Positions 1-10,739 of a stretch of DNA of 64,000 bases are shown in pieces. The translations under genes were made by a program, and so were the position numbers. Below the pieces are notes generated by a model. That model made no database searches. It saw only the letters and a list, made by a program, of their open reading frames with translations, and was not told the origin of the DNA. Origin of the DNA: Mixophyes australis (lineage: Eukaryota > Chordata > Amphibia > Anura > Limnodynastidae); NCBI GenBank assembly GCA_036250195.1, contig JAVHZZ010000062.1:186001-250000 (forward strand). Reading direction: 5' to 3'. Positions within the stretch are counted from its first letter, which is position 1. Each line of letters begins with the position of its first letter.

Positions 1-179
1 ACAATGATTTACATCAATCCTTTTACATAATTTTTGTTTCTCATGACATTTCTAACATTGCCCACAATTATCAACTTTCTAAGTCTTTCTGAGCAGGAGA
101 AATCGCAAAACATAGTCATTTCTTCGTTGCCGTCCAAAAACAACGCTTTTTTGCATTCCTGTCTCACTTTCTCTTAGAA

Positions 180-358
180 ACAATGATTTACATCAATCCT
201 TTTACATAATTCTTGTTTCTCATGACATTTCTAACATTGCCCACAATTATCAACTTTCTAAGTCTTTCTGAGCAGGAGAAATCGCAAAACATAGTCATTT
301 CTTCATTGCCGTCCAAAAACAACGCTTTTTTGCATTCCTGTCTCACTTTCTCTTAGAA
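180..358. repeat. Reference monomer, class A (majority type)
   Basis: This is a clean copy of the commonest form. Diagnostic bases in monomer coordinates are G96, C104, A107, C111, C134, C158 and AG at 176-177. Notable internal elements are a TCATGA hexamer at 41-46, an A5 tract at 136-140, a T6 tract at 147-152, and three CpGs (104-105, 131-132, 144-145). An internal direct repeat is visible: CATTTCT then CATTGCC at 47-62 and again at 117-131. A 5-bp dyad (TTTCT 86-90 with AGAAA 98-102) flanks the most variable class-defining site. Class A makes up well over half of the array and is the background between the other classes. Confidence 0.95.
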
Positions 359-716
359 ACAATGATTTACATCAATCCTTTTACATAATTCTTGTTTCTC
401 ATGACATTTCTAACATTGCCCACAATTATCAACTTTCTAAGTCTTTCTGAGCAGGAGAAATCGCAAAACATAGTCATTTCTTCATTGCCGTCCAAAAACA
501 ACGCTTTTTTGCATTCCTGTCTCACTTTCTCTTAGAAACAATGATTTACATCAATCCTTTTACATAATTCTTGTTTCTCATGACATTTCTAACATTGCCC
601 ACAATTATCAACTTTCTAAGTCTTTCTGAGCACGAGAAATTGCAAAACATAGTCATTTCTTCATTGCCGTCCAAAAACAACGCTTTTTTGCATTCCTGTC
701 TCACTTTCTCTTAGAA

Positions 717-895
717 ACAATGATTTACATCAATCCTTTTACATAATTCTTGTTTCTCATGACATTTCTAACATTGCCCACAATTATCAACTTTCTAAGT
801 CTTTCTGAGCACGAGAAATCGCGAAATATAGTCATTTCTTCATTGCCGTCCAAAAACAACGCTTTTTTGCATTTCTGTCTCACTTTCTCTTGTAA
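717..895. repeat. Example of monomer class B
   Basis: Class B differs from A by six linked changes: C96, G107, T111, T158 and GT at 176-177. G107 creates a TCGCGA hexamer at 103-108 found only in this class, so B copies carry five CpGs against three in A. I count about 72 B-class copies by hand, roughly one in five. They are dispersed rather than clustered, usually separated by one to four A copies. B occurs in subtypes: uB with T42, cuB with A21 and T42, and Bx with T7 instead of T6 at 147-152. Confidence 0.93.
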
Positions 896-1790
896 ACAAT
901 GATTTACATCAATCCTTTTACATAATTCTTGTTTCTCATGACATTTCTAACATTGCCCACAATTATCAACTTTCTAAGTCTTTCTGAGCACGAGAAATCG
1001 CAAAACATAGTCATTTCTTCATTGCCGTACAAAAACAACGCTTTTTTGCATTCCTGTCTCACTTTCTCTTAGAAACAATGATTTACATCAATCCTTTTAC
1101 ATAATTTTTGTTTCTCATGACATTTCTAACATTGCCCACAATTATCAACTTTCTAAGTCTTTCTGAGCAGGAGAAATCGCAAAACATAGTCATTTCTTCG
1201 TTGCCGTCCAAAAACAACGCTTTTTTGCATTCCTGTCTCACTTTCTCTTGTAAACAATGATTTACATCAATCCTTTTACATAATTCTTGTTTCTCATGAC
1301 ATTTCTAACATTGCCCACAATTATCAACTTTCTAAGTCTTTCTGAGCAGGAGAAATCGCAAAACATAGTTATTTCTTCATTGCCGTCCAAAAACAACGCT
1401 TTTTTGCATTCCTGTCTCACTTTCTCTTAGAAACAATGATTTACATCAATCCTTTTACATAATTCTTGTTTCTCATGACATTTCTAACATTGCCCACAAT
1501 TATCAACTTTCTAAGTCTTTCTGTGCAGGAGAAATCGCAAAACATAGTCATTTCTTCATTGCCGTCCAAAAACAACGCTTTTTTGCATTCCTTTCTCACT
1601 TTCTCTTAGAAACAATGATTTACATCAATCCTTTTACATAATTCTTGTTTCTCATGACATTTCTAACATTGCCCACAATTATCAACTTTCTAAGTCTTTC
1701 TGAGCAGGAGAAATTGCAAAACATAGTCATTTCTTCATTGCCGTCCAAAAACAACGCTTTTTTGCATTCCTGTCTCACTTTCTCTTGTAA
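717..1790. repeat. Six-monomer block, copy 1 (paired with 8950-10023)
   Basis: The monomer order is B, F-like (C96, C104, A134, AG176), then an A copy with T33 and G126 ending GT176, then A with T117. A copy with T92 and a CCTTTCTC variant near 158-165 follows, and the last is an A-like copy with T104 ending GT176. This run of private markers recurs in the same order at 8950-10023, 8,233 bp away. I saw no difference between the two copies. The flanking monomers do not match (E against tA before, Bx against A after), so the duplicated tract is bounded within the window. Confidence 0.9.
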
Positions 1791-1970
1791 ACAATGATTT
1801 ACATCAATCCTTTTACATAATTCTTGTTTCTCATGACATTTCTAACATTGCCCACAATTATCAACTTTCTAAGTCTTTCTGAGCACGAGAAATCGCGAAA
1901 TATAGTCATTTCTTCATTGCCGTCCAAAAACAACGCTTTTTTTGCATTTCTGTCTCACTTTCTCTTGTAA

Positions 1971-3223
1971 ACAATGATTTACATCAATCCTTTTACATAA
2001 TTCTTGTTTCTCATGACATTTCTAACATTGCCCACAATTATCAACTTTCTAAGTCTTTCTGAGCAGGAGAAATCGCAAAAGATAGTCATTTCTTCATTGC
2101 CGTCCAAAAACAACGCTTTTTTGCATTCCTGTCTCACTTTCTCTTAGAAACAATGATTTACATCAATCCTTTTACATAATTCTTGTTTCTCATGACATTT
2201 CTAACATTGCCCACAATTATCAACTTTCTAAGTCTTTCTGAGCAGGAGAAATCGCAAAACATAGTCATTTCTTCATTGCCGTCCAAAAACAACGCTTTTT
2301 TGCATTCCTGTCTCACTTTCTCTTAGAAACAATGATTTACATCAATCCTTTTACATAATTCTTGTTTCTCATGACATTTCTAACATTGCCCACAATTATC
2401 AACTTTCTAAGTCTTTCTGAGCAGGAGAAATCGCAAAACATAGTCATTTCTTCATTGCCGTCCAAAAACAACGCTTTTTTGCATTCCTGTCTCACTTTCT
2501 CTTAGAAACAATGATTTACATCAATCCTTTTACATAATTCTTGTTTCTCATGACATTTCTAACATTGCCCACAATTATCAACTTTCTAAGTCTTTCTGAG
2601 CAGGAGAAATCGCAAAACATAGTCATTTCTTCATTGCCGTCCAAAAACAACGCTTTTTTGCATTCCTGTCTCACTTTCTCTTAGAAACAATGATTTACAT
2701 CAATCCTTTTACATAATTCTTGTTTCTCATGACATTTCTAACATTGCCCACAATTATCAACTTTCTAAGTCTTTCTGAGCAGGAGAAATCGCAAAACATA
2801 GTCATTTCTTCGTTGCCGTCCAAAAACAACGCTTTTTTGCATTCCTGTCTCACTTTCTCTTAGAAACAATGATTTACATCAATCCTTTTACATAATTCTT
2901 GTTTCTCATGACATTTCTAACATTGCCCACAATTATCAACTTTCTAAGTCTTTCTGAGCAGGAGAAATCGCAAAACATAGTCATTTCTTCATTGCCGTCC
3001 AAAAACAACGCTTTTTTGCATTCCTGTCTCACTTTCTCTTAGAAACAATGATTTACATCAATCCTTTTACATAATTCTTGTTTCTCATGACATTTCTAAC
3101 ATTGCCCACAATTATCAACTTTCTAAGTCTTTCTGAGCAGGAGAAATCGCAAAACATAGTCATTTCTTCATTGCCGTCCAAAAACAACGCTTTTTTGCAT
3201 TCCTGTCTCACTTTCTCTTAGAA
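1971..3223. repeat. Run of seven consecutive class A monomers
   Basis: Starts are 1971, 2150, 2329, 2508, 2687, 2866 and 3045, all class A. The only variants I saw are G111 in the first copy and G126 in the fifth. It is the longest class-pure run I noticed; elsewhere A runs are usually one to five copies. It follows a Bx monomer with seven T (1791-1970). Confidence 0.85.
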
Positions 3224-4117
3224 ACAATGATTTACATCAATCCTTTTACATAATTCTTGTTTCTCATGACATTTCTAACATTGCCCACAATTATCAACTT
3301 TCTAAGTCTTTCTGAGCAGGAGAAATTGCAAAACATAGTCATTTCTTCATTGCCGTACAAAACAACGCTTTTTTGCATTTCTGTCTCACTTTCTCTTGTA
3401 AACAATGATTTACATCAATCCTTTTACATAATTCTTGTTTCTCATGACATTTCTAACATTGCCCACAATTATCAACTTTCTAAGTCTTTCTGAGCACGAG
3501 AAATTGCAAAACATAGTCATTTCTTCATTGCCGTCCAAAAACAACGCTTTTTTGCATTCCTGTCTCACTTTCTCTTAGAAACAATGATTTACATCAATCC
3601 TTTTACATAATTCTTGTTTCTCATGACATTTCTAACATTGCCCACAATTATCAACTTTCTAAGTCTTTCTGAGCACGAGAAATCGCGAAATATAGTCATT
3701 TCTTCATTGCCGTCCAAAAACAACGCTTTTTTGCATTTCTGTCTCACTTTCTCTTGTAAACAATGATTTACATCAATCCTTTTACATAATTCTTGTTTCT
3801 CATGACATTTCTAACATTGCCCACAATTATCAACTTTCTAAGTCTTTCTGTGCAGGAGAAATCGCAAAACATAGTCATTTCTTCATTGCCGTCCAAAAAC
3901 AACGCTTTTTTGCATTCCTGTCTCACTTTCTCTTAGAAACAATGATTTACATCAATCCTTTTACATAATTCTTGTTTCTCATGACATTTCTAACATTGCC
4001 CACAATTATCAACTTTCTAAGTCTTTCTGAGCAGGAGAAATCGCAAAACATAGTCATTTCTTCATTGCCGTCCAAAAACAACGCTTTTTTGCATTCCTGT
4101 CTCACTTTCTCTTAGAA
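3224..4117. repeat. Five-monomer HOR unit, copy 1
   Basis: The unit is 894 bp (five monomers minus one base). Order: a mosaic monomer (G96, T104, A134, one A lost from the 136-140 tract, T158, GT176), then E, B, an A copy with T92, and A. It is followed directly by a second copy at 4118-5011. The 1-bp loss in the first monomer shifts the reading frame and produces a spurious open frame at 3257-3493, described under rejected items. Confidence 0.9.
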
Positions 4118-5011
4118 ACAATGATTTACATCAATCCTTTTACATAATTCTTGTTTCTCATGACATTTCTAACATTGCCCACAATTATCAACTTTCTAAG
4201 TCTTTCTGAGCAGGAGAAATTGCAAAACATAGTCATTTCTTCATTGCCGTACAAAACAACGCTTTTTTGCATTTCTGTCTCACTTTCTCTTGTAAACAAT
4301 GATTTACATCAATCCTTTTACATAATTCTTGTTTCTCATGACATTTCTAACATTGCCCACAATTATCAACTTTCTAAGTCTTTCTGAGCACGAGAAATTG
4401 CAAAACATAGTCATTTCTTCATTGCCGTCCAAAAACAACGCTTTTTTGCATTCCTGTCTCACTTTCTCTTAGAAACAATGATTTACATCAATCCTTTTAC
4501 ATAATTCTTGTTTCTCATGACATTTCTAACATTGCCCACAATTATCAACTTTCTAAGTCTTTCTGAGCACGAGAAATCGCGAAATATAGTCATTTCTTCA
4601 TTGCCGTCCAAAAACAACGCTTTTTTGCATTTCTGTCTCACTTTCTCTTGTAAACAATGATTTACATCAATCCTTTTACATAATTCTTGTTTCTCATGAC
4701 ATTTCTAACATTGCCCACAATTATCAACTTTCTAAGTCTTTCTGTGCAGGAGAAATCGCAAAACATAGTCATTTCTTCATTGCCGTCCAAAAACAACGCT
4801 TTTTTGCATTTCTGTCTCACTTTCTCTCGTAAACAATGATTTACATCAATCCTTTTACATAATTCTTGTTTCTCATGACATTTCTAACATTGCCCACAAT
4901 TATCAACTTTCTAAGTCTTTCTGAGCAGGAGAAATCGCAAAACATAGTCATTTCTTCATTGCCGTCCAAAAACAACGCTTTTTTGCATTCCTGTCTCACT
5001 TTCTCTTAGAA
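4118..5011. repeat. Five-monomer HOR unit, copy 2
   Basis: This repeats the order of 3224-4117, including the 1-bp deletion, T104, A134 and T158 in the first monomer and T92 in the fourth. It differs in its fourth monomer (4654-4832), which has T158 and a CTCGTAA end where copy 1 has the A-type end. That difference looks like a converted 3' half. Confidence 0.9.
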
Positions 5012-5548
5012 ACAATGATTTACATCAATCCTTTTACATAATTCTTGTTTCTTATGACATTTCTAACATTGCCCACAATTATCAACTTTCTAAGTCTTTC
5101 TGAGCACGAGAAATCGCGAAATATAGTCATTTCTTCATTGCCGTCCAAAAACAACGCTTTTTTGCATTTCTGTCTCACTTTCTCTTGTAAACAATGATTT
5201 ACATCAATCCTTTTACATAATTCTTGTTTCTCATGACATTTCTAACATTGCCCACAATTATCAACTTTCTAAGTCTTTCTGAGCAGGAGAAATCGCAAAA
5301 CATAGTCATTTCTTCATTGCCGTCCAAAAACAACGCTTTTTTGCATTCCTGTCTCACTTTCTCTTAGAAACAATGATTTACATCAATCCTTTTACATAAT
5401 TCTTGTTTCTCATGACATTTCTAACATTGCCCACAATTATCAACTTTCTAAGTCTTTCTGAGCAGGAGAAATCGCAAAACATAGTCATTTCTTCATTGCC
5501 GTCCAAAAACAACGCTTTTTTGCATTCCTGTCTCACTTTCTCTTAGAA

Positions 5549-6980
5549 ACAATGATTTACATCAATCCTTTTACATAATTCTTGTTTCTCATGACATTTC
5601 TAACATTGCCCACAATTATCAACTTTCTAAGTCTTTCTGAGCACGAGAAATCGCAAAACATAGTCATTTCTTCATTGCCGTACAAAAACAACGCTTTTTT
5701 GCATTCCTGTCTCACTTTCTCTTGTAAACAATGATTTACATCAATCCTTTTACATAATTCTTGTTTCTCATGACATTTCTAACATTGCCCACAATTATCA
5801 ACTTTCTAAGTCTTTCTGAGCACGAGAAATCGCGAAATATAGTCATTTCTTCATTGCCGTCCAAAAACAACGCTTTTTTGCATTTCTGTCTCACTTTCTC
5901 TTGTAAACAATGATTTACATCAATCCTTTTACATAATTCTTGTTTCTCATGACATTTCTAACATTGCCCACAATTATCAACTTTCTAAGTCTTTCTGAGC
6001 AGGAGAAATCGCAAAACATAGTCATTTCTTCATTGCCGTCCAAAAACAACGCTTTTTTGCATTCCTGTCTCACTTTCTCTTAGAAACAATGATTTACATC
6101 AATCCTTTTACATAATTCTTGTTTCTTATGACATTTCTAACATTGCCCACAATTATCAACTTTCTAAGTCTTTCTGAGCACGAGAAATCGCGAAATATAG
6201 TCATTTCTTCATTGCCGTCCAAAAACAACGCTTTTTTGCATTTCTGTCTCACTTTCTCTTGTAAACAATGATTTACATCAATCCTTTTACATAATTCTTG
6301 TTTCTCATGACATTTCTAACATTGCCCACAATTATCAACTTTCTAAGTCTTTCTGAGCAGGAGAAATCGCAAAACATAGTCATTTCTTCATTGCCGTCCA
6401 AAAACAACGCTTTTTTGCATTCCTGTCTCACTTTCTCTTAGAAACAATGATTTACATCAATCCTTTTACATAATTCTTGTTTCTCATGACATTTCTAACA
6501 TTGCCCACAATTATCAACTTTCTAAGTCTTTCTGAGCAGGAGAAATCGCAAAACATAGTCATTTCTTCATTGCCGTCCAAAAACAACGCTTTTTTGCATT
6601 CCTGTCTCACTTTCTCTTAGAAACAATGATTTACATCAATCCTTTTACATAATTCTTGTTTCTCATGACATTTCTAACATTGCCCACAATTATCAACTTT
6701 CTAAGTCTTTCTGAGCACGAGAAATCGCGAAATATAGTCATTTCTTCATTGCCGTCCAAAAACAACGCTTTTTTGCATTTCTGTCTCACTTTCTCTTGTA
6801 AACAATGATTTACATCAATCCTTTTACATAATTCTTGTTTCTCATGACATTTCTAACATTGCCCACAATTATCAACTTTCTAAGTCTTTCTGAGCAGGAG
6901 AAATCGCAAAACATAGTCATTTCTTCATTGCCGTCCAAAAACAACGCTTTTTTGCATTCCTGTCTCACTTTCTCTTAGAA
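5549..6980. repeat. Eight-monomer HOR unit, copy 1
   Basis: The unit is 1,432 bp, exactly eight monomers, in the order F, B, A, uB, A, A, B, A. F here is C96, C104, A134, C158, GT176. It is followed head-to-tail by an apparently identical copy at 6981-8412. Upstream, 5012-5548 (uB, A, A) resembles the uB-A-A part of the unit with its B-A end missing, suggesting a third, truncated copy. Confidence 0.92.
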
Positions 6981-8412
6981 ACAATGATTTACATCAATCC
7001 TTTTACATAATTCTTGTTTCTCATGACATTTCTAACATTGCCCACAATTATCAACTTTCTAAGTCTTTCTGAGCACGAGAAATCGCAAAACATAGTCATT
7101 TCTTCATTGCCGTACAAAAACAACGCTTTTTTGCATTCCTGTCTCACTTTCTCTTGTAAACAATGATTTACATCAATCCTTTTACATAATTCTTGTTTCT
7201 CATGACATTTCTAACATTGCCCACAATTATCAACTTTCTAAGTCTTTCTGAGCACGAGAAATCGCGAAATATAGTCATTTCTTCATTGCCGTCCAAAAAC
7301 AACGCTTTTTTGCATTTCTGTCTCACTTTCTCTTGTAAACAATGATTTACATCAATCCTTTTACATAATTCTTGTTTCTCATGACATTTCTAACATTGCC
7401 CACAATTATCAACTTTCTAAGTCTTTCTGAGCAGGAGAAATCGCAAAACATAGTCATTTCTTCATTGCCGTCCAAAAACAACGCTTTTTTGCATTCCTGT
7501 CTCACTTTCTCTTAGAAACAATGATTTACATCAATCCTTTTACATAATTCTTGTTTCTTATGACATTTCTAACATTGCCCACAATTATCAACTTTCTAAG
7601 TCTTTCTGAGCACGAGAAATCGCGAAATATAGTCATTTCTTCATTGCCGTCCAAAAACAACGCTTTTTTGCATTTCTGTCTCACTTTCTCTTGTAAACAA
7701 TGATTTACATCAATCCTTTTACATAATTCTTGTTTCTCATGACATTTCTAACATTGCCCACAATTATCAACTTTCTAAGTCTTTCTGAGCAGGAGAAATC
7801 GCAAAACATAGTCATTTCTTCATTGCCGTCCAAAAACAACGCTTTTTTGCATTCCTGTCTCACTTTCTCTTAGAAACAATGATTTACATCAATCCTTTTA
7901 CATAATTCTTGTTTCTCATGACATTTCTAACATTGCCCACAATTATCAACTTTCTAAGTCTTTCTGAGCAGGAGAAATCGCAAAACATAGTCATTTCTTC
8001 ATTGCCGTCCAAAAACAACGCTTTTTTGCATTCCTGTCTCACTTTCTCTTAGAAACAATGATTTACATCAATCCTTTTACATAATTCTTGTTTCTCATGA
8101 CATTTCTAACATTGCCCACAATTATCAACTTTCTAAGTCTTTCTGAGCACGAGAAATCGCGAAATATAGTCATTTCTTCATTGCCGTCCAAAAACAACGC
8201 TTTTTTGCATTTCTGTCTCACTTTCTCTTGTAAACAATGATTTACATCAATCCTTTTACATAATTCTTGTTTCTCATGACATTTCTAACATTGCCCACAA
8301 TTATCAACTTTCTAAGTCTTTCTGAGCAGGAGAAATCGCAAAACATAGTCATTTCTTCATTGCCGTCCAAAAACAACGCTTTTTTGCATTCCTGTCTCAC
8401 TTTCTCTTAGAA
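6981..8412. repeat. Eight-monomer HOR unit, copy 2
   Basis: The order F, B, A, uB, A, A, B, A is the same as in 5549-6980, and I saw no base difference between the two. The adjacent position and identity indicate a recent tandem duplication of a 1,432-bp unit. It is followed by one A copy and then the first C-tA pair of the window. Confidence 0.92.
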
Positions 8413-8591
8413 ACAATGATTTACATCAATCCTTTTACATAATTCTTGTTTCTCATGACATTTCTAACATTGCCCACAATTATCAACTTTCTAAGTCTTT
8501 CTGAGCAGGAGAAATCGCAAAACATAGTCATTTCTTCATTGCCGTCCAAAAACAACGCTTTTTTGCATTCCTGTCTCACTTTCTCTTAGAA

Positions 8592-10739
8592 ACAATGATT
8601 TACATCAATCCTTTTACATAATTCTTGTTTCTCATGACATTTCTAACATTGCCCACAATTATCAACTTTCTAAGTCTTTCTGAGCACGAGAAATTGCAAA
8701 ACATAGTCATTTCTTCATTGCCGTCCAAAAACAACGCTTTTTTGCATTTCTGTCTCACTTTCTCTTGTAAACAATGATCTACATCAATCCTTTTACATAA
8801 TTCTTGTTTCTCATGACATTTCTAACATTGCCCACAATTATCAACTTTCTAAGTCTTTCTGAGCAGGAGAAATCGCAAAACATAGTCATTTCTTCATTGC
8901 CGTCCAAAAACAACGCTTTTTTGCATTCCTGTCTCACTTTCTCTTAGAAACAATGATTTACATCAATCCTTTTACATAATTCTTGTTTCTCATGACATTT
9001 CTAACATTGCCCACAATTATCAACTTTCTAAGTCTTTCTGAGCACGAGAAATCGCGAAATATAGTCATTTCTTCATTGCCGTCCAAAAACAACGCTTTTT
9101 TGCATTTCTGTCTCACTTTCTCTTGTAAACAATGATTTACATCAATCCTTTTACATAATTCTTGTTTCTCATGACATTTCTAACATTGCCCACAATTATC
9201 AACTTTCTAAGTCTTTCTGAGCACGAGAAATCGCAAAACATAGTCATTTCTTCATTGCCGTACAAAAACAACGCTTTTTTGCATTCCTGTCTCACTTTCT
9301 CTTAGAAACAATGATTTACATCAATCCTTTTACATAATTTTTGTTTCTCATGACATTTCTAACATTGCCCACAATTATCAACTTTCTAAGTCTTTCTGAG
9401 CAGGAGAAATCGCAAAACATAGTCATTTCTTCGTTGCCGTCCAAAAACAACGCTTTTTTGCATTCCTGTCTCACTTTCTCTTGTAAACAATGATTTACAT
9501 CAATCCTTTTACATAATTCTTGTTTCTCATGACATTTCTAACATTGCCCACAATTATCAACTTTCTAAGTCTTTCTGAGCAGGAGAAATCGCAAAACATA
9601 GTTATTTCTTCATTGCCGTCCAAAAACAACGCTTTTTTGCATTCCTGTCTCACTTTCTCTTAGAAACAATGATTTACATCAATCCTTTTACATAATTCTT
9701 GTTTCTCATGACATTTCTAACATTGCCCACAATTATCAACTTTCTAAGTCTTTCTGTGCAGGAGAAATCGCAAAACATAGTCATTTCTTCATTGCCGTCC
9801 AAAAACAACGCTTTTTTGCATTCCTTTCTCACTTTCTCTTAGAAACAATGATTTACATCAATCCTTTTACATAATTCTTGTTTCTCATGACATTTCTAAC
9901 ATTGCCCACAATTATCAACTTTCTAAGTCTTTCTGAGCAGGAGAAATTGCAAAACATAGTCATTTCTTCATTGCCGTCCAAAAACAACGCTTTTTTGCAT
10001 TCCTGTCTCACTTTCTCTTGTAAACAATGATTTACATCAATCCTTTTACATAATTCTTGTTTCTCATGACATTTCTAACATTGCCCACAATTATCAACTT
10101 TCTAAGTCTTTCTGAGCAGGAGAAATCGCAAAACATAGTCATTTCTTCATTGCCGTCCAAAAACAACGCTTTTTTGCATTCCTGTCTCACTTTCTCTTAG
10201 AAACAATGATTTACATCAATCCTTTTACATAATTCTTGTTTCTCATGACATTTCTAACATTGCCCACAATTATCAACTTTCTAAGTCTTTCTGAGCACGA
10301 GAAATCGCGAAATATAGTCATTTCTTCATTGCCGTCCAAAAACAACGCTTTTTTGCATTTCTGTCTCACTTTCTCTTGTAAACAATGATTTACATCAATC
10401 CTTTTACATAATTCTTGTTTCTCATGACATTTCTAACATTGCCCACAATTATCAACTTTCTAAGTCTTTCTGAGCAGGAGAAATCGCAAAACATAGTCAT
10501 TTCTTCATTGCCGTCCAAAAACAACGCTTTTTTGCATTCCTGTCTCACTTTCTCTTAGAAACAATGATTTACATCAATCCTTTTACATAATTCTTGTTTC
10601 TCATGACATTTCTAACATTGCCCACAATTATCAACTTTCTAAGTCTTTCTGAGCAGGAGAAATCGCAAAACATAGTCATTTCTTCATTGCCGTCCAAAAA
10701 CAACGCTTTTTTGCATTCCTGTCTCACTTTCTCTTAGAA
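8592..10739. repeat. C-tA block 1, 12 monomers
   Basis: This block opens with the first class C monomer (8592) and tA (8771). Unlike later blocks, it goes straight to B without a D copy. It then contains the second copy of the six-monomer tract (8950-10023) and ends A, B, A, A. Class C is C96, T104, C134, T158, GT176. tA is an A copy whose only marker is C9, giving ATGATCTAC in place of ATGATTTAC. The two always occur as a pair. Confidence 0.88.
8950..10023. repeat. Six-monomer block, copy 2 (paired with 717-1790)
   Basis: It carries the same six monomers in the same order as 717-1790, including the T33 plus G126 copy (9308), the T117 copy (9487), the T92 plus CCTTTCTC copy (9666) and the T104 copy ending GT (9845). 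These markers are rare in the window, so the match is not explained by common monomer classes. It lies inside the first C-tA block, just after tA. Confidence 0.9.

Noticed and set aside
1195..1212. Possible CENP-B box in monomers with G126 (CTTCGTTGCC)
   Set aside because: The first eight bases resemble the box, but the essential A and the CGGG part do not match. Most monomers have A126 and lack even the TTCG core.
3257..3493. Open reading frame of 78 codons, and its twin at 4151-4387
   Set aside because: Both span a monomer that has lost one A near position 136-140, so the frame moves past the usual stops. The encoded string is satellite sequence read across two monomers, and the pair is simply the 894-bp HOR repeat. 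No ribosome-site context, domain or codon bias supports a gene.
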